Source: Diplodia intermedia (lineage: Eukaryota > Ascomycota > Dothideomycetes > Botryosphaeriales > Botryosphaeriaceae). From it: a DNA stretch of 64,000 nt. This document shows positions 22,539 to 34,240 of the stretch, in pieces. The notes under the pieces are model-generated. The model was not told the DNA's origin. It did no database searches and saw only the letters and a program-made list of their open reading frames with translations. Each line of letters begins with the position of its first letter. Position 1 is the first letter of the stretch. The stretch lies in the NCBI GenBank assembly GCA_021495925.1, contig JAKEKT010000038.1, positions 244,227-308,226 of the forward strand, given 5' to 3'. The position numbers and the translations under genes are program-made.

Positions 22539-23050
22539 CTAAGCCTTGCAGTTGCCGGCCTTGGTCCACGCCTACGGTTTACGCGTCAGTCTTTGATTGC
22601 GAGCGTCTGATGTCTGGATTACCTACCTCGACGTGGTTGTCGATGCAGACGTAGGCAGCCTTGGCGTTGGCAGAGCTGGAGCACTCGGTCGTAGCGTTGA
22701 CCTGGGCCGCAAAGGTCCATTCCTCAAGCTGTTCTTCGATGCAGGCGTCACCGCTCGTGCACTTTGGAAGTTAGTTCGACGATCGGCTTGGGTTGATATC
22801 AGGGAACTCACGGCCGCCTTAGCAGTATCGTAACAGTCGTCGCAGATCTAGAAGCGTTATGGTCAGCCTTGGACGTGATGATATGCATCTGTAGAAACCT
22901 TACCCGCGAGAAGTAGTCCCTATGGTTCGGGGTGTGGGCATTGACGAAAGCCTCGCAGTTTGCGCTGATCTCGACGTCGGCGCGAGCAACGACGGGGCCG
23001 GCCATGGCGGCGGGAGCAATGGCGGCAAGAGCAACAAGAATGAACTGCAT
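22539..23050 (-). CDS. small secreted eight-cysteine protein
   Basis: 116-residue secreted protein with no family I recognise. Four exons: 23050-22904, 22847-22812 (36 bases), 22761-22627 and 22571-22539 (33 bases); all join in frame and use GT-AG sites. The signal peptide is MQFILVALAAIAPAAMA. The mature chain has eight cysteines: ANCEAF, RICDDC, ACTSGDAC, TECSS, YVCID and GNCKA. Small size, secretion and an even cysteine number are the profile of apoplastic effector candidates or of secreted antimicrobial-type proteins. A TTATAAG box lies 83-89 bases upstream. The splice model is supported by the placement of cysteines in every exon but not by transcripts. Confidence 0.8.
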
Positions 23051-24462
23051 GGTTGGATTGTTGGAACGAGTGTCGAGGGTTGGAATGATTGTCGGTGCTT
23101 GGTAGATCTTGAAACTAAGCTGTCGTGCGAACTTATAAGTCGACGGCTTCCCCTAATCTACGTAGGCGAAGTCACCTCCAATTCCCTCCCTTCTTTGTCG
23201 AAACGTTCGATCAGTGCCTCGTGCGGCAAGGATATGCTACGGAAGAGCCAACAGAACCCTGCCAAAATCCAATTATAAGAGCATAGCAAACGCACGCACG
23301 GCCGAATCGCATGAACGACGTGAAACGCAAGGCCGACCGCATACAAACGGACGTGAAAGGTCAGACACCGATTATAAGGGGTTGCGTACGCCCCGAACAG
23401 TGGAGAAGTTTCCACTCTTATGCCAAGCATGGGCCACATACCCATCGGAGACCTTAGATGAAGTTAAAACAAGTCCACCTAACCACTTGGCGTTTTCCAC
23501 TTTTCCTTTCCTTTTGTCTGCTTTGGCACTTTTCCATCCCGTGGACCGGGTGCGTAAAGCCCAAAAAAGGAAGCGGCTGTCGGACACAGCTTGGGCCGGA
23601 TTCACCGAGCATGACCTCATCAATGTGGGCAGGTGTTGCAAAAAAAGCACAGCCGACTGCACTCAACTTAGTGCTCGGTAGACAACCCTTATATTGCAAC
23701 AGCAGGCAATCTTTGATAGCCATCTTCTGCGTGGATAGCTCTTGTGATAGTGTGGATGACTCTGACAGCCAAGATGGCAAAGAGCTGCTTCTCTCCCCAA
23801 TCTTCCAGCGTATTCCTTCCCCGGATTTGTCCACTGAGTCGAGAGAAAGGGAATGGCATGCCAGCTTCAACAGGTGCGTTTGCGCAGGCCTGCGAAAGCC
23901 GGCATTGGACTCTGTATTTCCATGGTGTCAAAGGGACTTGAGGTTGTTTGATGGTATGCAGCGGTCCAGGAAGGTCCACCCAGCCATGTGGTTTGGCGAA
24001 GGCGGCGGGCCCAATGAGGATTGCAGCATGGGGTCGGCTGTTGGCCAATGAGGCCGAGATGGCACGGAAAGGCGGACCGGCGGGAAGCGATCCTCCAGGG
24101 TCTTATCAACAACATCTGCTTCCTCAGCAGATCTGTGCGTTGTTAGCGCTCTTTGATTCTCGTCGGACCCACAAGTTAGCGTTTAGAATCCACGTGCTGA
24201 GTCGTCTCCACCAGTCCGGAGCAGTCTCCCAACATTCGCAGAGATAGTCGGGTCACGGGGTGGTGAAGATAGAAGTGGAGGAACCATGACCCCGCATCGT
24301 ATTATCGCATTGCATGATAGCGCCACATTCTTACAACCGAAGTCCCGCCTGCGTCTGCCCGCATTGTAGAACCAATGGCTATATTGTCTGCGCGCCCTCC
24401 TTGAAAATTCCATCCCATCCATTCAGTCTCTTCCTTTGCAGCGAAGTGTTTCCTATCCCGAA
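23051..24462. other. divergent intergenic region, about 1.4 kb
   Basis: Lies between the small secreted protein gene (leftward) and the MFS gene (rightward) and so carries both promoters. Open frames up to about 197 codons occur but show no domain, signal or splicing logic. Confidence 0.55.
23133..23139 (-). promoter_or_regulatory. TATA box of the small secreted protein gene
   Basis: TTATAAG, 83-89 bases upstream of the start codon at 23050, in an otherwise GC-balanced stretch. Confidence 0.5.
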
Positions 24463-25936
24463 ATGGCTCCTTACGACGATGAACACTCACCATTGATCAA
24501 ACGGCATGAACGAGAAGAGCTGGGGCGCTGGAACTCGTCCAACTTGAACACTCTCCGCGTGGCCGCCACCTTCTGGTCTTTTATCATCTCCGGAGCAAAC
24601 GACAGCCTGTACGGCGTAAGTGATTCCCGAGCACTCCATCCCTCCATCTTGCTGACCATCTCAGGTTCTGATCCCACGGGTATGTTGTTTGCGTGCCGCT
24701 TAGCCGCCACTCATCGTTGACGCGCGGCACAGCTGGAGCTCTTCTACCGCCTCAACCACACGACCGTCTCGCTGCTCTTCCTCTCGCCCGTCGCCGGCTA
24801 CATCATCGCCACGCTCGCCAACCACACGATGCACGTGCGCGTCGGGCAGCGCGGCATCGCGCTCATCGGCGGCTCCTGCCACGTGCTCGCCTACGCCATC
24901 GCCAGCACGCACCCGCCCTTCCCCGCCCTCGTCCTCGTCTACACGCTGGTCGGCCTGGGCAGCGGCACCAAGCAGGCGGCGTGGAACTCGTGGGTCGGCG
25001 GCCTGCGCAACCCCAACGAGCTGCTGGGCATCCTGCACGGCTTCTACGGCGCGGGCGCCACCGCCATGCCCGTCGTCGCGAGCGTGCTGTTCGGGAAGCG
25101 CGCGTGGCCGTGGTACGCCATCTACTACCCCTTCGTGGCCATTGCCGCCGCCGACATGGTCTTCTCGGCCTCCGTGTTCGCGACGCATGACGGCCGCGCG
25201 TACCGCGAGAAGAACGGGATACGGCATGGCGAGGAGGAGGAGCACCACGCTCGGACGCGCGGGTGTCTGGCTTCCGTGCGACGCAGCCAGACTGCCGTTT
25301 GTTTGAGGGAAAAGGTCGTGCTGCTCGGCAGTGCGTTTCTGATCACTTATACGGGCTCGGAAGTTGCGCTGGGCGGGTGGATGGTCACGTTCCTGATGGA
25401 GATTCGGCACGGTACGGCGTTTGCATCGGGGCTTGCCGTGAGCGGGTTCTGGGGCGGGCTCACCGTGGGCAGGTTCGTGCTGGGTTTCGTGACGGCGAGG
25501 TTCCTGAACAGCATGAAGCTCACTGTGGCCTTTTACCTGGTCTGCGCCATGGCCTCGCAGCTGCTGTTCTGGCTGATCCCGAGCTTCATTGCGTCCGCGG
25601 TCAGCGCGGCATTTCTGGGTGAGTGTGTCCAATCCCACAACCTTTCTTCTGTTACTGAATCGAGCAGGCTTCTTCCTCGGTCCGCTTTTCCCTGCCGTCA
25701 TCGTGAGCCTTACCACCGTCCTCCCGAAGTCGTTGCAAGTGCCTGCAGTTGGCATTTGCTCCGCCATCGGAGCGTCGGGAGCCTCTTCTGTGCCCTTCGC
25801 TGTTGGAGCCATAGCACAGGCCATGGGAGTGCAGGTGTTGCAGCCTATCATCTTCGCATGTCTTCTATTGTGCCTGTTGCTTTGGGCTCTCTTTCCAAAC
25901 CCTGACTCCCCGCTTGTTGATATTGAGACCTCCTGA
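24463..25936 (+). CDS. MFS transporter (fucose permease / BSC6-like group)
   Basis: 440-residue major facilitator with about 12 membrane segments. Exons 24463-24615, 24665-24679 (a 15-base micro-exon coding VLIPR), 24733-25618 and 25668-25936. The micro-exon restores the conserved SLYGVLIPRLE at the end of the first helix. Other features are GLGSGTKQAAWNSWVGGL, LLGILHGFYGAGATAMPV in the first half, GSEVALGGWMVTFLM and GGLTVGRFVLGFV in the second. The cytoplasmic loop near residues 225-260 is Glu/His/Arg-rich. The pattern matches fungal MFS proteins related to bacterial sugar permeases, but the substrate is not known. The start gives MAPYDDEHSPLIKRHE, a cytosolic N-terminus with a dileucine-like acidic stretch. 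Confidence 0.88.
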
Positions 25937-26246
25937 TGAGAACAGGAGCAATCTCCTTAAAGCAATGTTCTGTCTATATTTCGTACCGTTGATTTGCATA
26001 AAAAGGGGGACATGTGGCCAATTGGTCTGGGAGTATCGACAATTTCGGAATAGACCACGACTGCGAAGCAGCATTTACGAATCTCAATTTGACCGCCATC
26101 AAGAAGCACTGACTTTCTCCCACCATCCAAATCATGGAACACGATAGGTAAGTGCGGCACTGACCGTACGACTAAGCCGCCGCACCGAACGAAGCCACCG
26201 AATCGCCGTATGTAGGGACTCCCCACCTTCCAAAGCTCCGCGTCCC
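25937..26246. other. convergent intergenic region
   Basis: 310 bases between convergent stop codons (MFS and membrane protein). AT-richer than its flanks, consistent with two 3' UTRs. No gene is seen. Confidence 0.6.
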
Positions 26247-28501
26247 CTACACCGTTCTGGCAGCCCCCATCTCCGCCCCAGCCACATCATCCGTCGTCGT
26301 CTCCGTCGTCTCCGTCGTCTCCTCCCACGCCGCCTTCTTACCCACCCCTCCCTCCCCCCCACCCCCTCCATTCTCCATCCTCGCTCCATCCTCGTACGAC
26401 GCGGGCGGCGCCCTCAGCCTCGGATGCTTGGGGTCGCTCAGATCCAGCACGGCCAGCGCATCGTCCCTGCGGGCGACGGGGACAGCCCCATCAACACGGT
26501 CCCAACACCCCAGGCCGATCTCCTCGTTGGCGAGGCGCTGCAGCTGCATCGTCTCGTTGGTGCACCACTCGAGGCGCGCGTACGAGTCGAGGTGGCGCCG
26601 GAGGAAGCGCTGCTGCAGCCACGCGACGGCGGGCTCGACGGCGTACGAGGCGGCGATGATGAGGCCGCCGGCCCCGAAGATGACGGCGATGCCGAAGATG
26701 GAGAAGTTCATGTAGCCGGCGCTGTGGACTTTCTGGTTGCGCGCGCGGGGGGGTTAGCTGGTGGCGGTGGGAGGGATTGCAGGGGAGAAGGATCGGGGGA
26801 GGCATACCTGGTTTCTGCAGATGTTGCGTGCTTGCGGGTTTGCCGGCGGCGCGAAGAACGGACGGAGCTCTTCGTAGGGCGCGCCCGCGGCGCCGGCGAC
26901 GAAGGCGTCCTGCAACGCCGCCATGCACGTCGAGAACCAGTGCTGCACCTCCAGCTGCCACTGGTCGTCCGGGATCGGCCCCTGCAGCGCGCTGCCGACG
27001 CGGAACCGCGCCGTCAGGGCCGATACCCCCAGCGTGCCCACGAGGTTGGACATGGGCGGCATGAGGTTCTCGATGAGCAGGCTGAGCCAGTTGTGGATCC
27101 GCCTTTGCTTGTCGTGCTGCGCGGGGAACGTCGAGTCCCGAGACGACATGCGGCCTTGCAGCGGTTGGCACTGTTCGCCCTCGCTGACTGTGGAGTTGCA
27201 CCACTGTTGCCGAGATGTGCAGCCGAGGAATGATACGATGTCGTCTTGGAGGTAGAGTTCCGACGTGCCGCTCATGGCAGATTGCACTATCTTGTAGCCC
27301 GAAGGCCGGCTTGCGGCAAACCAAAGATCTTGGGATGGCTCGAGGAATTCGAGCCCGTTTTCGGAGAGGGCAAACAGCATGAGGTCGGCGTCTGGGACCG
27401 CAAGCTCCGGGATGGGATGGAAATAAGAGTACGGGTTGTCGTACGATCCGTTCACGAGGTAAGCATTCAGTATGCTTGAAATCGTCAGCCTTCCTTGGGG
27501 GATCACGAACATGCATGTACATACCTTAATGTATAGTCTGCCGCTGAGCTTGTCTCGTTTTGATGAAGCATCAAGTAGTCCATCTCCGGATATTGATATG
27601 TGAATGGTGTTTGTTGGAGGATCCGTGGCCCGAGGTAATACGTCCGGTATGAGATGCCCGAGTCGGGATCGGTGCGATGCCCTTGGCGGCCTGTCAAGTT
27701 GAGGGGGGCGCAGTGGTCGACTTTTCTGAAGAGAAGCTGTTCATCTGGAGGGCCGTTGATGCCGAAGTGCTCATGCGTGCTGAGAAAGCCCGTGTCCAGG
27801 AGGATGTTTTGGTCGAGGGTAAGACAGATGTCGTTGTTGAACGGACAGCTGGCATTGGTCTGGACGGAAAAAGGAATGCGTTTGTTTGTGTACTTCTGGC
27901 AGCTTTCCGAGCTCGTCTTGTTGGAGTAGCACTGCAAGGCATAGTTGGCAGCCGTCACGTACCGTTCAGCCATGTATGTGGACAGCTTCGTCATCCCTTC
28001 AGAGATGTTTGTGTCAGAAAGAGGGCCAAACAACCCGCACATGTCACCCGAGACAAGAACCTCGCTACCGAGAGCACTGGAAACCTTGGACGAGAATCCA
28101 CTGCAGGCAGCAAAACCCGTGAGAATGAGAGAACTCAACAGCAGCAAGGGAAGGATGCGGCGGTACGGGCGTTTTGCAATTTCTCTCCACGCGAGAAGCA
28201 GCTGGAACAGGCTGGCGATGCCGCTGGTGGAGTTTGCCGAGTTCCGAAGGATAGCTTGCCTTTGATGATGGAGTCCATCTCGAGCGGATTCAGATGAGTA
28301 GAAATGATGGAAAGCAAAACACGAAAGCCTCCAAAAGCTTGTGCTAACGATGGTGACAAACAGAGCAATAAATGCGATGAGGAGAGTACCATTTTCCCGT
28401 GTCAATGTGAGCGTAGCACCAAAGACCGGCCCGCGTGACCAGTCCGTCCAGGTGCCCAAGTAGATTTTGTAGTCTTCGACTTCCGAAAGAACATTGTCCA
28501 T
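26247..28501 (-). CDS. large fungal membrane protein of unknown function
   Basis: 709-residue integral membrane protein. Exons 28501-27525, 27474-26808 and 26732-26247. Membrane segments are seen near residues 37-60 (LLIAFIALFVTIVS...), 120-140 (RRILPLLLLSSLILTGF) and 555-580 (FSIFGIAVIFGAGGLIIAA). Between the second and third lies a 400-residue extracellular or lumenal region with many cysteines and several Asn-x-Ser/Thr sites. The acidic tail is cytosolic. The opening IYLGTWTDWSRGPVFGATLTL recurs in an expanded Ascomycota family that I recognise by pattern but cannot name. The ATG at 28501 lies 67 bases after a CATATAAG box, which favours it over upstream non-ATG codons. Confidence 0.82.
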
Positions 28502-28567
28502 TTTGGATCGAAGAGATGTTGGAAGTTGAGCTTGTGCTGTCGAAAAAGGCTGGATGGCAGCACTTGA

Positions 28568-28576
28568 CTTATATGC
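28568..28576 (-). promoter_or_regulatory. TATA box of the membrane protein gene
   Basis: CATATAAG on the minus strand, about 70 bases upstream of the start codon at 28501. Confidence 0.5.
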
Positions 28577-29029
28577 CCTCTCTTTTGCCACCCGTTATGC
28601 ATGGACCCGGGAAAGGTTGGAAAGGGGATGTCAAAGAAGCAGGTGTCAAGAACGACTGGTCGAATCAACACAAAGAGACATTTCAGGCAAGGCCTGAGGT
28701 AGGCAGTGTGGTTCTACAAGGCAAGGGGAGTGGAAGGCTTCGCCCCCACGGCTCGAGGGTTTCTGACCGGTCTACCGCAAGGCTGTGTGAATCGAACCAT
28801 TTCTCTGCCTCATCCACCCCCACGCCGAGCGTATGGCCACACAGGTGCTACCATGGGACAAGGCTGGAGATATACTTGCAATAATATCATATCAGTCGCA
28901 CGCACAGCTCTGTTTCCGGTTTCACAACGTCTGTTCCACCTGCCCCATTCGGTCTCAACCCAGCCTCGTAGCCTTGACAGCATTGCTGCTGCCTGGATGC
29001 TGTGTGTTCTGCCTGTTCCGAGTCTCCAA

Positions 29030-29194
29030 ATGTTTCGCCTTGTATCTCTATTTTGGCCACTTTCATCTCTGCTTGGATTCTTGCATGTCGGCCTTGCCGC
29101 AAAGACGGAGGGCCTGGACGGAATGTCCAAGGTCGTCGTTCGCGGCATGACCGACACCAGCACCGACGCCGATACATATATTCCCTGCCGTTAA
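29030..29194 (+). CDS. possible small secreted peptide
   Basis: 54-codon frame that starts MFRLVSLFWPLSSLLGFLHV and looks like a signal peptide ending at about residue 23. The mature part is 30 residues, Asp/Thr-rich, with one cysteine near the end. The same frame is open upstream, so the hydrophobic start could be chance. Nothing else supports it. Confidence 0.22.
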   Translation: MFRLVSLFWPLSSLLGFLHVGLAAKTEGLDGMSKVVVRGMTDTSTDADTYIPCR

Positions 29195-29789
29195 TGCCGG
29201 CGTGACCGGAAACTCACGCAGCAACAGTACACTGCAAATGGGCGCTGTTAATTTTGCGCTCGCTATCCGGGCAAAACCATGGCCGCCTCCGGGTAATTGC
29301 GGCGTGCGGAGGTTCTGATTGGCTCATTCCGTTTGAGCAAAAACCTCGAATCTGTCTCCGCAAACAACCATCTTCAACCGCTCGTAGTATGTGATCAACA
29401 TAAGCGCATAGAAACTGATGCTTGTACGTCGGGGAGCCTTGGCTTGCAACGTTGCCGTCGGAGCGAAAACGTGCTTCTTCTCTTTTTCTCAGCATTTCGG
29501 TGTGGATGTTCTGCCTTTAGCGATACACGGGGGCGCTACGGTGCTACCCGGAGCGTCAATGGCATTTAGTTAACGGGCTGAAGTGCACGTCATCCTCGTA
29601 GTACAAGACGGGGTACTAGGTATAGACTACTGGTGCATGACACGGATTTACCGCGCACCATGGGATACGACTACATTTGGAGATTTTCTGGTGGTCAAGA
29701 TGTACTGAGTGACAACAACCTCCCGTCTCGCAGACCCGATCTCGACCTTCGCAGATGCGTCCACACACTAACGCCATCGCCAACCGGTC

Positions 29790-30867
29790 TCAACCTCCCC
29801 CCTCCCCCACCGCCGCAGGCAGCCCCTCCTCCCTACAATACGCATCCAGCTCGACCACGGCCCTGCTCGCCGGACACCTCTTCACCGTGCGTGGCTGCAG
29901 CCCCAACTGCACAATGCCCACATCATCATGGGCATCCACATCGCCGTCCCAGTCGTACCTGACAAGCAGCACGCCATCCTCCTCGAAGCCCTCGGCGTCG
30001 GCAACGATGGCGACCTGGCGATGGGTGGACGGGTGGGACTTGCAGAACCACGGATGCAGCCGGGCGATTGCGGCGCGGGGGTCGTCGTCTCGGCGGCCCG
30101 AGTAGTTGGCCGCCATCTGCACCCGCCGGCTGTCTACCGGTTTGGTGTGGTGGTCGGGTTCGAGCAGTTCGGGGAGGTCGCGGACTGTGGCGATGGTGGG
30201 GTGTTAGCTTCTTCACGTTTTTTTTTTTTTGCACTCTGGTAAAGGGAATGAAATCAATGGAAAGGGCGGGAGATGCAAGTGGCATATGTATACCATTGTG
30301 CACCGTGCTCCACCAGCCGTACTGCCAGCGGACAGCCGGCTCGGCCGGTGCAGGGGAGGCGGGGGGCTGGCTTGACTGGCTCGGTTCCGGTGGACCGTAG
30401 CTCAGCTGCTCTTCTTCCTTGAGGTCCTCCCAGTGCATGTTGCCGAGGTCGAGGTTCACGCCCCAGCTGGAAGCCATGTCGACATCGCAGCGGGCCCTGT
30501 CGACACGGTCCCGCCCGTCCTGGCTGGTGTCGAGGTGGACGACGACGAGGCCTTTCGTCTGGTAGTCGGCATCGGCGGCCACGATGAAGTACAACGGGTG
30601 GATGGACGTATCTTCGTCCCGCACGCGCACGTGGTAGTCGAAGACGTGGCGGAGCGGGCGGCCGGGGAAGCTGGGCTGCGGCGCGAGCTTGCTGCTGCCG
30701 TCGGCGAATTCGGCTGAGTTTATCTCCGTCTCCAGGGCCTGCAGCGCGGCTTGGTCGAGGTTGGCGATGGTGTAGATGGCGAATTTGAAGCGGCCGTTGA
30801 GGGTGGCGCGGTGGCGCTCGGTGTTGGGCGCCGTTGAGGGCAGGCTTAGGTCTGGAGGCGAGGCCAT
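29790..30867 (-). CDS. hypothetical protein, two exons
   Basis: 322-residue protein of unknown function. Exons 30867-30294 and 30184-29790; the intron starts GTATAC and ends CCACAG, and contains an A12 run. No signal peptide or membrane segment. The first half reads like a folded globular domain (FKFAIYTIANLDQAALQAL, HVFDYHVRVRDEDTSIHPLYFIV, GLVVVHLDTSQDG). A Pro/Ser/Ala-rich linker follows, then a second part with VAIVADAEGFEEDGVLLVRYDWDGD. Strong codon bias and exact splicing make it a real gene. I cannot place it in a family. Confidence 0.75.
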
Positions 30868-31557
30868 TTTGGAATGTGGGAGTGAGGTGGTGAGGAAAAA
30901 AGACGAGGGAGCGATGTAGGAGATACATATCGGGATCAGCCTTGGTGGGGCGGGCCGTGTCGGGTGAGGCGCGGGTGGGGCTTCCGTCTCCGTCACTGGC
31001 GACATGGAATCATTCCTCGCCCCAAACACTGCCATTCTGATTCTGCAGCATCGAGTTGCAGCTGAAAGAGAACGTGTTCCTACATGCAGGGAGGGTTGGC
31101 GAGTTTTGGCCAGCAATCCCATAGGCCACCGTCGCATCCCATGACTGAAAGCGACTCGCACTTCATCCACCTGCAGGATCCCCCAGTAACAGCCTCGGTT
31201 TGCCGCAAGGCCTGCTTTCGTGGCTTACCTGCATTGCATGCGTGCTTTTTCTGAGCATGAATCAATAATGTCAAGACGATTTGCGGCAGCGGGAGCCTCG
31301 ATCGCAGACCGCCGCAAATACTCGGATTTATCCTTTTAAGTTGGCCATTCGCTTTTACATAATTCTTCACTATCAATTAGAATCCATTCGCTATCAGTTT
31401 ATCCCAACTGTTCGGAGTCAAAGCAATTTTCAGGACGTAGATGCAAGGTTTAATCCCTTACAAACACGTCCGCACGTGGGATTCCATGACATACACGTCT
31501 ACACTCCCTCCTCTCCCCCCGTCTTCACGACCGTCTCACCATCACATCTCTTCCGCA
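30868..31557. other. intergenic region, about 0.7 kb
   Basis: Promoter of the hypothetical protein gene and 3' flank of the P450 gene, AT-richer around 31260-31440. No gene recognised. Confidence 0.6.
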
Positions 31558-33277
31558 CTACCCCGTAATGAGCCCAAACCGCCCTTTCCCCGGCGTGACA
31601 CTATAGGCCCACTCCACGCCCTCAAACTCTGTCCTCGGCTTAAACACCACCCGTACCTCCTCCGCGGGCGTATAAAACGACGCGGCCGCCGACTTCGCAT
31701 CGACGCGAGGCTCCCTCCACACGCCACCTCCAGCCCCCACGGGCACGACGTCGAACCTCAACACCAGCATGGCCACCAACGCCAGCACCTCGCCGGTGGC
31801 GAAATGCCTGCCGGGGCACAGGCTGGGGGAGATGCCGAACGCGAGGAAGCCGGCCATGCGCCTGCCGCCTTCCTTCTGGTCGGCGTCGTCGCCACTCTTG
31901 ACGAAGCGCCGGGCGTCAAACGCCTCGGACGACCCCGCGCCCCCCCAGATGGCCTCGTTGCGGTGGAAGGCCGGGCTGGGCATGTGCACGACGGCATCCT
32001 TTCTGAGGAGGTACGTCCGCTCGCCGCCGCCCAGCACGACGTCGTCGTACGCCATGCGCACCGGCATCGCCTTCGACCGCACCCGCAGCGTCTCCTGGAA
32101 CACTCCCACCAGCAGCCCGCATCCGTCGCGGATGGCAGCCAGATCCACCGCATGCAGCCTGGTGTCTGCATCGACCCGCAACGCGCCCGACGCCCGCAGC
32201 TCGCCGCGGACGTCGGCGAGCAGCGCCGGCCGCGAGCACAGCTCGAACAGCGTCCAGAACGCGGCCGGCACGGTGTTGGAGAGCAGCCCGAGCGCGAGCC
32301 CGGCCTCGAGCCGCGCCGTGTCGGCGAGGGCGGCGCCGGCGGCGCGCTGCTCGCGGGCGCGGGCGAGCGCCATTTCGGACGCGTCGCTGCCCGGGGCCAG
32401 GCCGTCGTCGTTGCGGTAGTACGCGGTGAAGGCGGTGACGAGGGATTCGCGGGCGCGCCAGACGCGGCGCGCGGTGTAGCGGGGGAGGGGGCGGAGGAGG
32501 AGCTTGTCGAGGTTGGTTTCCATGGTCCTGTGCGCTCGCTCTTGTGCGTTAGTGCGTGCGTGTGTTTGGGGAGGAAGGAATGAGTGGTGACGGACCAGAA
32601 AGCGTCTTCGAGCTCGCGCGATCTGTACGGGTTCTGCTTCCCCCACACGGATTCGGTGGCGGCGACGGTGATGGCGTGGCGGGTCCAGGCGAAGAGGTCG
32701 ACGGGCTGCTGCGAGGCTGGGGCGTCGGCGAGATGGTCGACGGAGGCCTTGAGGTAGGTGATCATCCGCTCGTTCATGGCGTCCAGGCCGGGCCCGATGA
32801 GGGCGGGGTTCATGGCGTGCGTGACCTTCAGGCCGAGACCGCCGCCGCCTTTGGACTCTTCGCGCAGGAGGTCCATGCCCGGTCCCTTGACGCCGAGCAT
32901 GCCGCTTGCCGAGAGGTTGATGACATACTCAAAGGACAGGACGCGGTGGTTTCGTTGGATGCCGCTGATCAGAGCGGGAGAGGTGACGACGTAGAATTTG
33001 GCCAGAAGCAGGTCTACGGTGAAGATGGGAAGGTCGGGGTGAGCGGCGCTGTTGGAAGGCGTCAGAATGCGTAGGGTTGTAGGAGAGAGTGTTGATACCT
33101 CAAATGGATCAGGTACGGTTGGCCGTAGCGGATGAAGCCGAAAATGTGCCCGAAAACGGGGATTCCATTGTGCACAAGAGGAGGCTCCCGCGGGTCATTG
33201 GCGCAAACCCAGCGGGAGAGTGCAATGGCAAGGGTGCAAACCAAGGCGACGGCCAGAACGAGGGTGTTGCTCTCCAT
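31558..33277 (-). CDS. cytochrome P450, intact
   Basis: 533-residue microsomal P450. Exons 33277-33099, 33048-32596 and 32527-31558. An N-terminal anchor (TLVLAVALVCTLAIALSRWV) is followed by PPLVHNGIPVFGHIFGF. The I-helix region is GLLSNTVPAAFWTLFEL, with Asn/Thr rather than the usual AGx(D/E)T, as in P450s related to animal CYP7/CYP8 enzymes. ExxR is FQETLRV. The haem loop is FLAFGISPSLCPGRHFA. These animal relatives act on sterols or endoperoxides with unusual oxygen chemistry; the substrate here is unknown. The second intron starts GTCCGT, a weak donor, but removal restores DAFWTMETNLDKLL. The P450 fragment at 6325 shares its first-exon length and intron phase. Confidence 0.9.
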
Positions 33278-34240
33278 GGCGTCGAGTTGTCGTCGGCGGC
33301 AGAAGCAGACGGCTCGGTCCCCTATTTTAACTTGCCTCTCCCGGAAGGATCTCACGCGGTGCTCGCTTAGGCGAGCCAATGGTGTGACGCTCGGTACGGC
33401 GAACACACGTAGTTCCGGCGCGCGTCTACTGGCCGGTTCGGCTGCTTCCGCGACGGAGCTCTGAACATCCGATCGACGAGCCTTTGTCCAATCAGCTTGC
33501 TCCCTTCACTCAGTAAGGGACACCATGTCCCTGATGTCCATGTGTAACAGTAAACAATACCGCAATGCTACCCGGAGGCTACGGGAGCCGTCTCGTCCGC
33601 CGGATGCGAAAGTAAATTCAGTCCCGAAGTATATCGACTTTCGAACGGCAACGATTAAGTCGATCCGCCGTCCGCGTTGCACAACTCGGCACCGAGAAGC
33701 TACCTAGCGATATTTATTAATGGCGGAACTCGACGTGCATTGACTGCCTCGCTATCCCGCACATCGACGACGGTGTCCAGGTGCCTTTCGCTATCTTTCA
33801 GTGACTCGATCGCTGCTGCTACCGCACCCTCGTTGATGTCGGCAAGCGATATGGATGTGCCGCGCTCTTGTCTAATTTCAAATCGTTCTTTGGCGAGAGT
33901 ACCGGTAGACTGACTGCTCATAACTGCCATAGTATTCTAGAATGGCTCCATGTTTCGGTTTGCCATGACGCCAGCGAAGATAGGAATTGGTCCGCGACGG
34001 TTTTGAGGTAGCGGCGAACGAAGAAGACTGTGGGGTGTGTATGTGTATTGAGTTAAGCCTTGTAGTAAAAATGTACGCTTAGTAGCGGAAGGCGGATGAA
34101 CAATGACAGAACTACGAGAAGCCGAAAGACTACATTCATAACCACAAGATAGTCAAGAAACCGAGTCTGTGGTCAACGCCCGAATGAACGTCTCCTGGCC
34201 AATCCAACCTGTCCAAATTCCTCGTACAGTGACTTCGATC
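33278..34240. other. intergenic region with an SDR relic
   Basis: Contains the P450 promoter (TTAAAATAGG on the minus strand near 33320), the SDR remnant at 33700-33930 and the 3' flank of the GH62 gene. Nothing else is seen. Confidence 0.55.
33700..33930 (-). pseudogene. short-chain dehydrogenase remnant
   Basis: A 76-codon frame whose middle (TSISLADINEGAVAAAIESL, then TVVDVRDSEAVNA) matches the second beta strand to cofactor-acid-loop region of fungal short-chain dehydrogenases. The dinucleotide-binding TGxxxGIG loop is missing, with a jump from STGTLAKERFEI straight into the strand. The Ser, Tyr-x-x-x-Lys catalytic residues are absent because the frame ends soon after. It is a decayed fragment, not an active gene. 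Confidence 0.6.

Larger units (their letters stand above)
28502..29789. other. intergenic region, about 1.3 kb
   Basis: Promoter of the membrane protein gene at its left edge. Contains one possible secreted peptide (29030-29194). No other supported feature. Confidence 0.5.

Noticed and set aside
17867..25936. Secondary-metabolite cluster (FMO, HisD-like, MFS)
   Set aside because: No synthase or synthetase, no pathway regulator, and each gene has its own unrelated promoter and family context.
28780..28820. tRNA T-arm-like GGTTCGATTC on the minus strand
   Set aside because: Flanking bases do not form the T stem and no acceptor or anticodon arm is present.
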